Position numbers and translations under genes: made by a program. From Lactobacillus colini (GTDB lineage Bacteria > Bacillota > Bacilli > Lactobacillales > Lactobacillaceae), in contig NZ_JAGGLU010000012.1 of the NCBI RefSeq assembly GCF_017874575.1, forward strand, positions 1 to 64,000: 64,000 nt of DNA, written 5' to 3'. The notes beneath the pieces were generated by a model that was not told the origin of the DNA, did no database searches, and saw nothing but the letters and a program-made list of their open reading frames with translations. Every line of letters begins with the position of its first letter. The stretch's first letter is position 1. Below are positions 11,733 to 19,229 of the stretch, in pieces.

Positions 11733-12728
11733 CTAATCTTTACCGTACTTCCTAAAAATCGCATTGATTTCTTCCTGCGACATTTTAGGGGCACTTCTTT
11801 CACTTTCGGGGTGGTAGCTGTCCCAGTCCACACCAGTCGTCAACGTATTCCGCTGTTGCCTTTGATTAGCATTCTGCACAGTAACTGGAGGCTGTAAGTA
11901 ATCATCAAAGTGACTAGCAGCAAACAAGGTGTTAGGTCTTAAAAAATTGACCATCTTTTCATCACCAGCCCACTCAGCCACCTTGTTATCTATCACTTGC
12001 TTAAACTGCGCCAGCTTTTCATCAGGTGTTAACTTATGCCCATTAATATCTGTTCGATCATTCCATCTAGCTCTAATTAAGTTACGATAAGCTTTAGTAT
12101 TTGGGTTAAAGCTACGATTAGCCTTATCATTCAAATACTCAATAATTTTTTTGTAAGGTATTTTTTCTTTTTTAGTTTTAGGGCGGGTGGCGTCGGAGTC
12201 GTTAGACTCGACATATATATCTTTATCCTTACTTAACCTAACCTTACCTAACCTAACCTGAGGTAACCGTTTGGCAACCACTGGTTGACCATTGGTATAC
12301 CGTTGGTCAACCTGCTTACTATCTATGCCTTTCTCTGACGTTTTATGCCTATCCTCTTCAATATTTTTAGCAGATATAACATCTTTCGCTAATTGATATT
12401 GTCCATTACTATCAATAATCAACTGTGCTTTATCTTCCTGGAATACTGTTTCGCTGTATCTATCTTTCCTAATGGAATTATGGATACGCCAGTGTCTGAT
12501 AACTATAGCTCCATCATCAAATGTCAAGATATATCCTTTAGCTATTAATATTTTTAAATCATCATCACTAGCGTTAATCATGCGCTTAATAGTTTTAGGA
12601 TTACTTAGAAACCCGTCATCATCGGCGTGCATATTTAAGTAAAAATACAAGACCTTAGCGGTTGCAGGTAAATCCATAAAATTATCAGTATCAACTACCA
12701 GTTGACTAAACATCCTTCTTCGAGCCAT
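11733..12728 (-). CDS. Phage replication initiator / replisome organiser
   Basis: 331 residues. An N-terminal winged-helix region (SQLVVDTDNFMDLPATAKVL, then YLNMHADDDGF) is typical of DnaD/O-like phage initiators. A low-complexity linker is followed at about 190-290 by the conserved phage C-terminal domain (IIEYLNDKANRSFNPNTKAY, then LIRARWNDG-type residues). It would bind the origin and load the host helicase. The coding sequence carries iterons and an inverted repeat (12229-12312), the likely origin. GGAGTAAAAGACA precedes the ATG, and the gene overlaps ERF by 23 bases. Confidence 0.8.
   Translation of the reverse strand: MARRRMFSQLVVDTDNFMDLPATAKVLYFYLNMHADDDGFLSNPKTIKRMINASDDDLKILIAKGYILTFDDGAIVIRHWRIHNSIRKDRYSETVFQEDKAQLIIDSNGQYQLAKDVISAKNIEEDRHKTSEKGIDSKQVDQRYTNGQPVVAKRLPQVRLGKVRLSKDKDIYVESNDSDATRPKTKKEKIPYKKIIEYLNDKANRSFNPNTKAYRNLIRARWNDRTDINGHKLTPDEKLAQFKQVIDNKVAEWAGDEKMVNFLRPNTLFAASHFDDYLQPPVTVQNANQRQQRNTLTTGVDWDSYHPESERSAPKMSQEEINAIFRKYGKD
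12229..12312. other. Candidate phage origin of replication inside the initiator gene
   Basis: A run of pentamers (TAACC/GGTTA with single-base variants, at least five in 12229-12264) is followed by GGTAACC-type inverted pieces and a 9-bp inverted repeat GGTTGACCA / TGGTCAACC (12283-12291, 12304-12312). Iterons plus a dyad inside the initiator gene are the usual origin layout in related phages. That it is the origin is inference. Confidence 0.65.
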
Positions 12729-13527
12729 TGTCTTTTACTCCAAACATCTCATCTAAAAAGCTTTCTTGCTTTACGCTTTTTTCTTGTTGCTCTGCTTGTC
12801 GCACCTGTTTAAGTGCTTCTTGCTTTTCGATTTCTTTTTGTTTCTTTAACTCAGCTTCTTTGGCGGCTTGTTCTTCTTGCTGCTTCTTTTTCTTATAGAT
12901 GTCAGCAATTTGATGAATTGCTTGTGCTGTTTGTGGATCATGCGGCTGCTTTAGCCAATCACGAGCTTCTTTTATACCTTCAGCTGCTTCTTGGTATAAG
13001 TCCATTAAATTAGCTTTAGGGTCAATGCCGTATTGGACCGTATAATTTTCAAGTTCGGCTTTAGTTAAGACTCGTGGTTGGTAACTATTAGCAAGTGCAC
13101 TTTGTACATCATCATCATCTTCACTAGCTATACCAAATGCCGCTGAAAGAGAATATCTTTTGGCGTATGTCATGACACTTGCTGCTGATTGCGGATCTGC
13201 TGCGTTAACTGGGAAGGTAATTACTGGCGTTGTCCCTATTGTGCCTGTAATGTCGATGATGCCAGTCGAAACAGAAACAGAGATTTTGTCTTGTGCAACG
13301 TTGAAAATATAGCTTAGTGTAGCTACTCCGTCCTCCATTGTTGACCTAATAGCGTCCATGATTGCCTTATCAACGTCTGATAAATCGGCGTAAGAATAGC
13401 TGAATGTCTTACCAGTTCTTTTTGAATAGACTTCAACTTTATGATTTTTCTTCGGTTGTTTAATCGCCGCTTTTACTTGTATAAAATGCTTAGCCCATGA
13501 GGCTATATCATTCCCTTGAAATTCCAT
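12706..13527 (-). CDS. ERF-family single-strand annealing recombinase
   Basis: 273 residues. The ERF domain spans about residues 10-150, with YSYADLSDVDKAIMDAI and the signature SVMTYAKRYSLSAAFGIASE followed by DDDD. The C-terminal third is glutamine/lysine-rich and coiled, ending SFLDEMFGV like single-strand-binding tails. ERF proteins anneal complementary single strands in phage recombination. It lies between DUF1351 and the initiator. Confidence 0.9.
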   Translation of the reverse strand: MEFQGNDIASWAKHFIQVKAAIKQPKKNHKVEVYSKRTGKTFSYSYADLSDVDKAIMDAIRSTMEDGVATLSYIFNVAQDKISVSVSTGIIDITGTIGTTPVITFPVNAADPQSAASVMTYAKRYSLSAAFGIASEDDDDVQSALANSYQPRVLTKAELENYTVQYGIDPKANLMDLYQEAAEGIKEARDWLKQPHDPQTAQAIHQIADIYKKKKQQEEQAAKEAELKKQKEIEKQEALKQVRQAEQQEKSVKQESFLDEMFGVKDNGSKKDV

Positions 13528-13532
13528 AATTT

Positions 13533-14381
13533 TTACACTCTCTTAAACTCAATATTTTCACACTTTAAAAACTTGCCTAGCTTTTGTGCCTGTTCTTGCG
13601 TCAAGAATGTATCAAGCTTCAGGTTTAAGCCTGCAAAAATTTCTCCAGTTTTAGGATTAATTAAGTTGTTGCCTTTTCGCTCTAATTTAGGAGCTTCATT
13701 TTCAGCTTCTAAAGCGTTTTCGGATAAAAAGCCATGTTCTACATTCATGCGTTTTAAAGTTGCTTCTAGACCGTATTTTTCTAAATCTAGAATGTAAAAA
13801 TCAGGTAGCAAGCCTAATGACTTGGCATTTTCTTCAACAATGTGGATATTTTGTTCTTGTTGTTGTTTCTCTTTGGCAGCAATTTCAATTAAGCGACGAG
13901 CTTCAATCTCAATTGAAGTCCAACGAGCTGTTTTATTGTCCCAACTTGGGTTATAGGCAATCTTGCCGAAGTCAACACCGTAACCTTCAGCAATCTTACT
14001 TAGTCGCTTAACATTTAAAGCGTGTCTTTCTTTAATTGCTTTGGTATCAAGTTCTTTAATTCCATCACTTAGAGCTTTAGCAGTAGCTTTAAGCTTCTTA
14101 GCAAGCTCCATAACCTGGTTTTCAAAATCCGAAGTAGATTTATTTGCTTTACCAGCAACCGCCTTACGGCCTTGATCTAGTTCCTTAGCAAGGCGATTAA
14201 TTTCAGCTCTAGACTTTTTAAGTGAGCTGTAGCTTTCAGGAGTTACAACGATATTGCTGAATCTATCAGCAATTTCATCAATCTTCTTTTCTAAATCGTC
14301 ATAACCTGGGAATTTTACTTCACTGGGTTGGAATTCAAGCAGAAAATCTCCACTATCAAATTTAATTAGTTCATTCTTCAT
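13533..14381 (-). CDS. DUF1351 family phage protein
   Basis: 282 residues with a long central coiled coil (about 60-200) and a C-terminal region carrying GNNLINPKTGEIFAGLNLKL. Size, composition and position directly upstream of the ERF recombinase match DUF1351 proteins, which accompany phage recombination genes. Role unknown, probably recombination or end protection. GGGAGG precedes the ATG, directly downstream of an inverted repeat (14394-14425). Confidence 0.8.
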   Translation of the reverse strand: MKNELIKFDSGDFLLEFQPSEVKFPGYDDLEKKIDEIADRFSNIVVTPESYSSLKKSRAEINRLAKELDQGRKAVAGKANKSTSDFENQVMELAKKLKATAKALSDGIKELDTKAIKERHALNVKRLSKIAEGYGVDFGKIAYNPSWDNKTARWTSIEIEARRLIEIAAKEKQQQEQNIHIVEENAKSLGLLPDFYILDLEKYGLEATLKRMNVEHGFLSENALEAENEAPKLERKGNNLINPKTGEIFAGLNLKLDTFLTQEQAQKLGKFLKCENIEFKRV

Positions 14382-14393
14382 AGTTAGCCTCCC

Positions 14394-14425
14394 ACAAAAT
14401 CTGCTATACTAAGTACAGATTTTGT
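14394..14425. repeat. Inverted repeat before the DUF1351 ribosome-binding site
   Basis: Perfect 10-bp arms ACAAAATCTG / CAGATTTTGT around 12 bases that contain the plus-strand TATACT box of the unit at 14402. In the minus-strand mRNA the hairpin ends directly before GGGAGG and could affect translation or act as an operator. Confidence 0.55.
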
Positions 14426-14481
14426 ATTTGAATTAATTTTTTGATTGAGTCTTAGCAATTCCAGTGCTAAGGCTCTTTTTT
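14402..14481 (+). promoter_or_regulatory. Opposite-strand mini-unit: TGCTATACT plus strong terminator
   Basis: TG-C-TATACT (14402-14410), about 36 nt, then GAGTCTTAGCA / TGCTAAGGCTC (14447-14457, 14465-14475; one T.G) and TTTTTTATTT. The terminator lies in the coding end of the minus gene at 14433-14567 and points against it. The -10 and the GAG...CTCTTTTT(T)ATTT end match the unit at 9117-9168. Confidence 0.55.
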
Positions 14482-14567
14482 ATTTCTTCAAACCCTTCTA
14501 GGACCATCACGCCTACATCTAAGGCGTTTGATGCTTTAATTAAATTATCTTGGGTATCTTGCGACAT
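14433..14567 (-). CDS. Small early phage protein
   Basis: 44 residues, MSQDTQDNLIKASNALDVGV then MVLEGFEEIKKSLSTGI. The start overlaps the upstream stop (TAATG). The C-terminal codons form the plus-strand terminator described at 14402-14481, which may constrain this sequence. Function unknown. Confidence 0.55.
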   Translation of the reverse strand: MSQDTQDNLIKASNALDVGVMVLEGFEEIKKSLSTGIAKTQSKN

Positions 14568-14887
14568 TATTCGTTCTCCATTGTTTCGTAACTTCCATAG
14601 ACATAATCACTACAAAAGTCATCTATACTAGATACTTGTTCGTTTTTTTGACCATCTTTATAGCAGACTTCGCTTAATTCCTGAATAAACTCGTCTAACA
14701 TGTCCACATCGCCTTTTTTGAGTAAGTCATATAGGATGAAATCGTAGTCAGTCACGAAGTCACCGCCTACGCCAATAGAAACGTACTCTTGACCGTCATA
14801 AACTACCTTCAAGTCATCAGCTAATGATCCTTTGATAAAATCCTTTTGTGCTTGCATTTCAGCGTCTAATCTTGCAACATTGCCCAT
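14567..14887 (-). CDS. Uncharacterised acidic early phage protein
   Basis: 106 residues, MGNVARLDAEMQAQKDFIKG, rich in D and E (DEFIQELSEVCYKDG). AAAGGGGATT precedes the ATG. Small acidic early phage proteins can be DNA mimics or inhibitors, but nothing specific is seen. Confidence 0.6.
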   Translation of the reverse strand: MGNVARLDAEMQAQKDFIKGSLADDLKVVYDGQEYVSIGVGGDFVTDYDFILYDLLKKGDVDMLDEFIQELSEVCYKDGQKNEQVSSIDDFCSDYVYGSYETMENE

Positions 14888-14907
14888 TTGTTATAATCCC
14901 CTTTCAA

Positions 14908-15123
14908 TTAGTTATTCCTTTCTGTCTTCTTTTCATACTTTTCGCTCATAACCGAAAGCATCATCAAGAATGGTGTAGGTCTAGCTTGTACAGCACCGCT
15001 TACCGTGCCTTCCTTATCTACGTAAGAGATAAGGATGTCTTCAACTTCGCCACGCTGAATCTTGTAAGCTAGCTGGTTCAGATAGTCGATAGTCTTCTTT
15101 GGATCAAAACTATTTGTACGCAT
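14908..15123 (-). CDS. Uncharacterised early phage protein
   Basis: 71 residues, MRTNSFDPKKTIDYLNQLAY, mixed fold with a DILISYVDKEGTVSG strand pair. GGGAGGTGATGC is an excellent ribosome-binding site. Function unknown. Confidence 0.6.
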   Translation of the reverse strand: MRTNSFDPKKTIDYLNQLAYKIQRGEVEDILISYVDKEGTVSGAVQARPTPFLMMLSVMSEKYEKKTERNN

Positions 15124-15137
15124 TTTGCATCACCTCC

Positions 15138-15347
15138 CTAAAGTGCTAAGCCTAGTAACACACCGATCATCAAGCCAACCAGCCCCCAGCCGATGGCTCT
15201 CAAATCTTGTTGATGTTGTGCTTCTTCAATTGCGGCTTGTTGCTGTTTAGCTCTCTTCAAGCGCTCGCTTGGACTTTGTCCAAATGAATTTGCAAGTAAA
15301 ATTGAGTCTTTTTCTTCAACCTTTGTGGTTTGATTTTTTGATAACAT
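15138..15347 (-). CDS. Small early protein with C-terminal membrane anchor
   Basis: 69 residues. A polar, coiled N-terminal part (SERLKRAKQQQAAIEEAQHQ) precedes one transmembrane helix at about 50-69 (GWGLVGLMIGVLLGLAL) at the extreme C-terminus, a tail-anchor layout. GGAGGATCAC precedes the ATG. It overlaps the HTH gene by 32 bases. Confidence 0.6.
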   Translation of the reverse strand: MLSKNQTTKVEEKDSILLANSFGQSPSERLKRAKQQQAAIEEAQHQQDLRAIGWGLVGLMIGVLLGLAL

Positions 15348-15606
15348 GTTTGTGATCCTCCATAAATTTGTCTAAATCTTTTTGTCCATATCTAATGACA
15401 CCGTCAACCATTGCAAACGGTATGTCATACTTTTTGCGCCATTTGTAAAAAGTGCTTCTATTAACTCCAATGTATTTTGCTGCATTTGTTGCGTTGTACC
15501 AGCCGTACATTGGATTTTTCATTGCTGGTGCTCTTTCTTCTGCGTCTTGATAAATAAGCTTAAAAGCTTCTTGTATCAAGTCGCCTGCCTGCTCTGCTGC
15601 TGTCAT
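15316..15606 (-). CDS. Small DNA-binding protein with HTH_17-type domain
   Basis: 96 residues. Residues about 33-85 carry WYNATNAAKYIGVNRSTFYK and IPFAMVDGVIRYGQKDLDKF, the winged-helix pattern of excisionase/MerR-like domains. It is the first gene after the opposite-strand moron in the early operon and may be a transcriptional regulator. GAGAGGG lies upstream of the ATG. Confidence 0.65.
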   Translation of the reverse strand: MTAAEQAGDLIQEAFKLIYQDAEERAPAMKNPMYGWYNATNAAKYIGVNRSTFYKWRKKYDIPFAMVDGVIRYGQKDLDKFMEDHKHVIKKSNHKG

Positions 15607-15667
15607 AATTATTTCTTTCCCTCTCAGTGTTAAAATTTGATTAGTCTGTAGATATGGTGGTGATGCT

Positions 15668-16219
15668 ATGCTTGATAAAATTAACTTTGGAATTGGAGTG
15701 ATAACTTTTATCTTTATGATTGCAACTTATGTATTTACACTTGCTTTTAATAAAGGCTACTTTGATGTAGATACCTTTGTCTTAGAGGAAGATCGTGGTC
15801 ATTTCCGTATTACTTTTAGCTTCATGAATGGAACCTCAACAGTAATTAAAGTTAAAGAGGTTATTTTTAGAGATAACGCCAATAATAAAATTCCAATATT
15901 GGATTTCAATCCAGAAAAATACGATGATGCTTTACGAACTGAAAAAGCTCGCAAATATGATGAAGAACATCGTAATGATGTAGCTTATTTTACTGGTATG
16001 AATCCTTATAAAATAAAGCCAATAAAATTGCACCCAGAATCGAAACCTACTGTTATTCCATTTTTAGTGAGTTCCGGAACCTCTAAAGACCTAAAATTCT
16101 ATCTTGATAAAAAGCCATCATCTGTCGAGCTTGTCTTTACAAGAAGGGTTTTTATTGGTGTCCGTTTTCTTATCTTTCCAATCTTTAAACGTTCTACGCT
16201 TTTCGAGATAAATATGTAA
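15668..16219 (+). CDS. Plus-strand moron: membrane-anchored beta-rich protein
   Basis: 183 residues. One N-terminal transmembrane helix (VITFIFMIATYVFTLAF, residues about 10-27) is followed by a beta-rich domain (FRITFSFMNGTSTVIKVKEV). It is transcribed against the early operon on both sides, so it is an independently expressed accessory gene. GGTGGTG precedes the ATG. It has the same design as the protein at 18615-19229. A superinfection-exclusion or lysogen-fitness role is inference. Its last 102 bases overlap a minus-strand gene. Confidence 0.65.
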   Translation: MLDKINFGIGVITFIFMIATYVFTLAFNKGYFDVDTFVLEEDRGHFRITFSFMNGTSTVIKVKEVIFRDNANNKIPILDFNPEKYDDALRTEKARKYDEEHRNDVAYFTGMNPYKIKPIKLHPESKPTVIPFLVSSGTSKDLKFYLDKKPSSVELVFTRRVFIGVRFLIFPIFKRSTLFEINM

Positions 16220-16291
16220 ACTCATTCCAAATATTCCGATTGCTAAAAGCATAGTGAGAATATTTATGATTAAAGTAGCTATCTTAATCAT
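16118..16291 (-). CDS. Small membrane protein antisense to the moron 3' end
   Basis: 57 residues: a transmembrane N-terminus (MIKIATLIINILTMLLAIGI) and a basic, polar tail. AGAAGGAAAGAA before the ATG is a good ribosome-binding site, and the gene follows the antirepressor by 12 bases in the same direction. It overlaps the plus-strand moron tail-to-tail by 102 bases. Function unknown. Confidence 0.5.
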   Translation of the reverse strand: MIKIATLIINILTMLLAIGIFGMSLHIYLEKRRTFKDWKDKKTDTNKNPSCKDKLDR

Positions 16292-16303
16292 TTCTTTCCT
16301 TCT

Positions 16304-17119
16304 CTAAGCCACATCATCACGTTCAATTAATGGCAAAATTCCATTCTCTTTCAGTACATCGTAGATAAGCTTGCGGCCTTTTTGCGTCCACTTGGTTTGT
16401 AATTTTGTATGTAGCTTACCTTCTCTATCTGGGAATTGGATTGTCTTACTTACTGTGTAACCCTTACCCATGTAAACCTTGTACAAAATCCATTGGTCAC
16501 TTACCTTACGCTGCACTCTATACTCATGTAGTAACTTGTTCAGCTTCTTAGCACTCATACCGTAGTCGGCAGCAATTTGAGTGATGGTTAAAGCGTCTGG
16601 AGTATTCAAGATTATGTCTAAATATCCAACCTTCTTATTAGCTTCTTCAAGCTGACCGGCTAAGTTCCTATTTTCATTTTCAAGTGCTTGACGCTTAGCA
16701 CGTTCTTCTTTTACTTGTTTAGCTAGGTTAATAATTGTGTCTGGGTTTAAAAGTATCTCTTCAGCCTTCTTGGTTGTGAGATAAGCTCCATGCTTTCTGA
16801 TTGATGGTAGGACCTCGCTTGTAACCCAGTGCTTGAACTTTTTGGCGTTTGGCATTTTGCTACCAAAGATTAATGAGTAAACGCCTGATTCAGTGATTAA
16901 GTCAACATTTATAAAACCTTTTCCGTTTTGGAAAATTTGTGAAGCTTTCACAATCTCACTTCTTTTGTCTTCGTTATCTACATGATCTTGAATTGCTTTC
17001 GTAGGTAGCTTGTAATCTAAGATCGTTGCCACATCTTTACCAACGAAGTAAGGTGTTTCATCAATCAAAACAGTTCTAACTTGGTTACCCTCGAAATTGA
17101 ATAATTGTAAGTTGTTCAT
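16304..17119 (-). CDS. Phage antirepressor (BRO-N plus KilAC/ANT)
   Basis: 271 residues. The N-terminal BRO domain (about 1-105) has FNFEGNQVRTVLIDETPYFV and LDYKLPTKAIQDHVDNEDKR. A coiled linker (KEERAKRQALENENRNLAGQ) leads to the C-terminal KilAC domain (TITQIAADYGMSAKKLNKLL; TQKGRKLIYDVLKENG). Such proteins counter the phage repressor during induction. It is the second gene of the early operon after the Cro-like gene. Confidence 0.9.
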   Translation of the reverse strand: MNNLQLFNFEGNQVRTVLIDETPYFVGKDVATILDYKLPTKAIQDHVDNEDKRSEIVKASQIFQNGKGFINVDLITESGVYSLIFGSKMPNAKKFKHWVTSEVLPSIRKHGAYLTTKKAEEILLNPDTIINLAKQVKEERAKRQALENENRNLAGQLEEANKKVGYLDIILNTPDALTITQIAADYGMSAKKLNKLLHEYRVQRKVSDQWILYKVYMGKGYTVSKTIQFPDREGKLHTKLQTKWTQKGRKLIYDVLKENGILPLIERDDVA

Positions 17120-17123
17120 TTTG

Positions 17124-17333
17124 TTAGTCCTCCATTCCTAAATAGCTATTAAATTTTTTAATCCATTTTTTAGCATTAGGGCCAGTCTTGGCACCTTTAA
17201 TGATGTCAGACACATATGGTTCGCTAAGTTGGAATTTTTTAGCTATGTCTTTCTGAGTTGTAGGTTTTAGTCCAACTGATTTATTTCTCATCAATTGGAT
17301 TTTTACCTTTTCTGGATAAGTTAAACTTCCCAT
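17124..17333 (-). CDS. Cro-like repressor
   Basis: 69 residues with one helix-turn-helix (TTQKDIAKKFQLSEPYVSDI). It is the first leftward gene, divergent from the CI-like gene across the operator region. This is the Cro position of the lysogeny switch. AAAGGTGAAAAG precedes the ATG. Operator O1 lies 35-52 bases upstream of its start. Confidence 0.75.
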   Translation of the reverse strand: MGSLTYPEKVKIQLMRNKSVGLKPTTQKDIAKKFQLSEPYVSDIIKGAKTGPNAKKWIKKFNSYLGMED

Positions 17334-17367
17334 CTTTTCACCTTTTTTCTAAAAAATATTGTTTACA

Positions 17368-17385
17368 TCTACCTTTGGTGGTAGA
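17368..17385. promoter_or_regulatory. Operator O1 (cro side)
   Basis: TCTACC-N6-GGTAGA, an 18-bp perfect dyad in the gap between the divergent cro and repressor genes. Confidence 0.75.
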
Positions 17386-17502
17386 CTATGGGTATATTAA
17401 ATAAGCTAACTAATTAACTAATACTATTAGTTTTAGTTTGCTAATTATCGCTTTTTGAAAGCTTAATGATTAGCTCATTTGTTAACTTACACGAATAAGT
17501 AT

Positions 17503-17520
17503 ATTGCCAAATGTGGTAGA
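17503..17520. promoter_or_regulatory. Operator O2, half-conserved, in the repressor promoter
   Basis: ATTGCC-N6-GGTAGA: the right half matches O1 and O3 exactly and the left half is degenerate. It overlaps the putative -35 box of the repressor promoter. The centre-to-centre distance to O3 is 32 bp, about three helical turns. Confidence 0.6.
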
Positions 17521-17532
17521 TGTCAATATAAA
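17505..17532 (+). promoter_or_regulatory. Putative promoter of the repressor gene
   Basis: TTGCCA (17505-17510), a 16-nt spacer and TATAAA (17527-17532). O2 overlaps it and O3 follows at the expected start of transcription, fitting autoregulation. Confidence 0.55.
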
Positions 17533-17534
17533 AA

Positions 17535-17552
17535 TCTACTTTTTTTGGTAGA
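17535..17552. promoter_or_regulatory. Operator O3 (repressor side)
   Basis: TCTACT-N6-GGTAGA, one base different from O1, extended by A/T pairs (AAATCTAC...GGTAGATTT). It lies just upstream of the repressor ribosome-binding site. Confidence 0.75.
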
Positions 17553-17572
17553 TTTTTAGAAAGATGATGAAA

Positions 17573-17920
17573 ATGGTTGATAACACTGTATTTGATCGTA
17601 TAAAAAAACTTGCTGAACGTCATGGAAAATCAATTGTTGATGTAGAAGCTGAGTTAGGCTTAAGTAAAAATTATTTATATAAATGGAAGAAGTCCAGCCC
17701 GTCATCAGATAAATTAACAAAAGTGGCAGATTATTTTAAAACTTCTACAGATTATCTTTTAGGACGTACCGACGACCCTTCCCCTGCGTCTAAACCATCA
17801 GTAACTTCAACTGACTTAGACAATATGTTAGACAATGCGCGTGCCTTTAATGGTAAGCCCATGACTGACCACGACCGTGAAAAAGCTCGTAACATTTTAA
17901 AAGCATTATTTGCCGACTAG
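17573..17920 (+). CDS. CI-like phage repressor (XRE family)
   Basis: 115 residues from the third in-frame ATG (17573; MVDNTVFDRIKKLAERHGKS), which is best spaced from AGAAAG; ATGs at 17564 and 17567 are alternatives. The helix-turn-helix is SIVDVEAELGLSKNYLYKWK, followed by KLTKVADYFKTSTDYLLG. It lacks a peptidase/autocleavage domain, so inactivation probably works through the adjacent ImmA-type protease or the antirepressor. Confidence 0.85.
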   Translation: MVDNTVFDRIKKLAERHGKSIVDVEAELGLSKNYLYKWKKSSPSSDKLTKVADYFKTSTDYLLGRTDDPSPASKPSVTSTDLDNMLDNARAFNGKPMTDHDREKARNILKALFAD

Positions 17921-17933
17921 AGAGGTGTTAAGT

Positions 17934-18344
17934 GTGGATAGCAAAATTAAGCAGATGCTAAAGAAGCACAATCTAGTACCAAGATATGATGACTTAGACA
18001 ATGAAGGTTACATTATTCATACTCCTGATAATTACCCTGATGTAATTTTAATTAATCAAGATGCTACGGATGAACAAATCGAAAGAGTCATATTACACGA
18101 AATCGGACATGCCATAAACGATAGTAAGGTAATAGGAAATTATAAAAATAATTACCTAACCCGTTTATTATGTGAAAATAATGCAGATGATTTTATGATT
18201 AAAGAAAAAGTTAAAGAATACGTAGCATTAGGCAATGATGTTTTAAGTTCTAACTATGTAAATCTAGCCCAGTTTTTAGGTACTAAAAATTATCATAAGG
18301 TTAAGCTTGAATTATCAAAATATGTGAAACGTGAACTAATTTAG
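17934..18344 (+). CDS. ImmA/IrrE-type metallopeptidase
   Basis: 136 residues from the GTG at 17934 (GAGAGGTG upstream; the frame opens at 17910 inside the repressor). VILHEIGHAINDS holds the HExxH zinc site (HEIGH) at about residues 55-62, and CENNADDFMIKE supplies the third ligand region. ImmA proteases cleave XRE-type repressors to induce phage or ICE. Directly downstream of the repressor, its probable substrate. Confidence 0.85.
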   Translation: MDSKIKQMLKKHNLVPRYDDLDNEGYIIHTPDNYPDVILINQDATDEQIERVILHEIGHAINDSKVIGNYKNNYLTRLLCENNADDFMIKEKVKEYVALGNDVLSSNYVNLAQFLGTKNYHKVKLELSKYVKRELI

Positions 18345-18483
18345 TCCGACACGCCTTTGAATAAATGAGTTAATGCGTCTTTATATATCCAAATAGTTTG
18401 AATGCGAAACGTAAATGCGTCATAATAATGGTACTGGGAATTTAGTTCCTTTTTACAATTATGACGTGGGACTTGGTCCCTTA
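18345..18483 (+). other. Non-coding stretch with two small similar hairpins
   Basis: No gene is seen. GGAA-TTTAG-TTCC with a following T5 (18437-18454) and GGGAC-TTG-GTCCC (18468-18480) are two small stem-loops before the main terminator. A TACAAT hexamer lies between them. Could be a stacked terminator or a small RNA. Confidence 0.4.
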
Positions 18484-18520
18484 CCCTCTATTCAAATTAT
18501 TGGATAGAGGGCTTTTTTTT
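18484..18520 (+). terminator. Terminator of the repressor-immA transcript
   Basis: CCCTCTAT / ATAGAGGG with a 12-base loop followed by C and eight T. Confidence 0.9.
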
Positions 18521-18576
18521 GCGAAATTTTTAATTAGGAATAATCAAAGCAATGTAATCAAAAAGTGGACCAAATA

Positions 18577-18599
18577 GAAAAAGCACCCCTGAGGGTGCT
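18577..18599 (-). terminator. Antisense terminator in the 5' leader of the next gene
   Basis: AGCACCC-CTGA-GGGTGCT (7-bp stem) with a run of T on the minus strand only. It lies 16 bases before the ATG at 18615, so it is oriented against that gene. Closely similar to the hairpin at 19909-19930. Confidence 0.6.
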
Positions 18600-18614
18600 A
18601 GGAAGGAATTAATT

Positions 18615-19229
18615 ATGGATTGGAATGTAATTAATGCTGGTGCTGCATGGACGGGAGCAATTTTAAGTATAGGCGAGTTAATACTGCATTTAAAAGAGGT
18701 AAAAAATAATAAACCTATATTTAAGTTTAAAACACAAGAAGATTATCCTTGCTTAAATATTCCCGAAGAAGTATGTAGTAACCGTTTTGGCGGACCTCAC
18801 TTATCACTGAATATTGTCATTAGCAATATTGGCAATAAAGATGGAACTATTGAAAAGGTTACCTACTGGCTCCCCAAGGAACACAGATGGATGCCGACCC
18901 TACCAGACAGATTTCACTTAAACTATGCTTACATAAAATATGCAGATAATCTAAATATACCTGCACAAACTGTCCGTTTTAAAGAATTTGAAAACTATAT
19001 ATTCCCTCAACAAGTAATTTCTAACGGAACATTGAATATTCATTTGTGCTTACCGCCCAATGCGGTTCTTGAAAACCAACAGGCTAGAATTAAATTTACT
19101 TTTCCTCGTGGCGAGCATATACAGGATTTTCAATTGTTATCTCCCGAAAATTTTCTTCAAAACGAGGAATATAAACTAATTGAATGGCGTCCACCTCTTT
19201 TTCTGAAGAGTAAGAAAGAACATCATTAA
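18615..19229 (+). CDS. Moron: membrane-anchored beta-rich protein
   Basis: 204 residues. A weak N-terminal membrane segment (INAGAAWTGAILSIGELILH) precedes a beta-sandwich-like domain (LSLNIVISNIGNKDGTIEKV), as in the protein at 15668-16219. GGAAGGAATTAATT precedes the ATG. It lies after the repressor terminator in the lysogenic-conversion region, so it is probably expressed in lysogens. Its 3' end overlaps a minus-strand ORF by 134 bases. Function unknown. Confidence 0.65.
   Translation: MDWNVINAGAAWTGAILSIGELILHLKEVKNNKPIFKFKTQEDYPCLNIPEEVCSNRFGGPHLSLNIVISNIGNKDGTIEKVTYWLPKEHRWMPTLPDRFHLNYAYIKYADNLNIPAQTVRFKEFENYIFPQQVISNGTLNIHLCLPPNAVLENQQARIKFTFPRGEHIQDFQLLSPENFLQNEEYKLIEWRPPLFLKSKKEHH

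Noticed and set aside
12813-13013. Plus-strand ORF inside the ERF gene
   Set aside because: Antisense to the glutamine/lysine-rich coiled region; leucine-rich translation is an artefact.
17441-17623. 60-codon minus-strand ORF over the repressor promoter
   Set aside because: It overlaps operators O2/O3 and the repressor start and has no ribosome-binding site.
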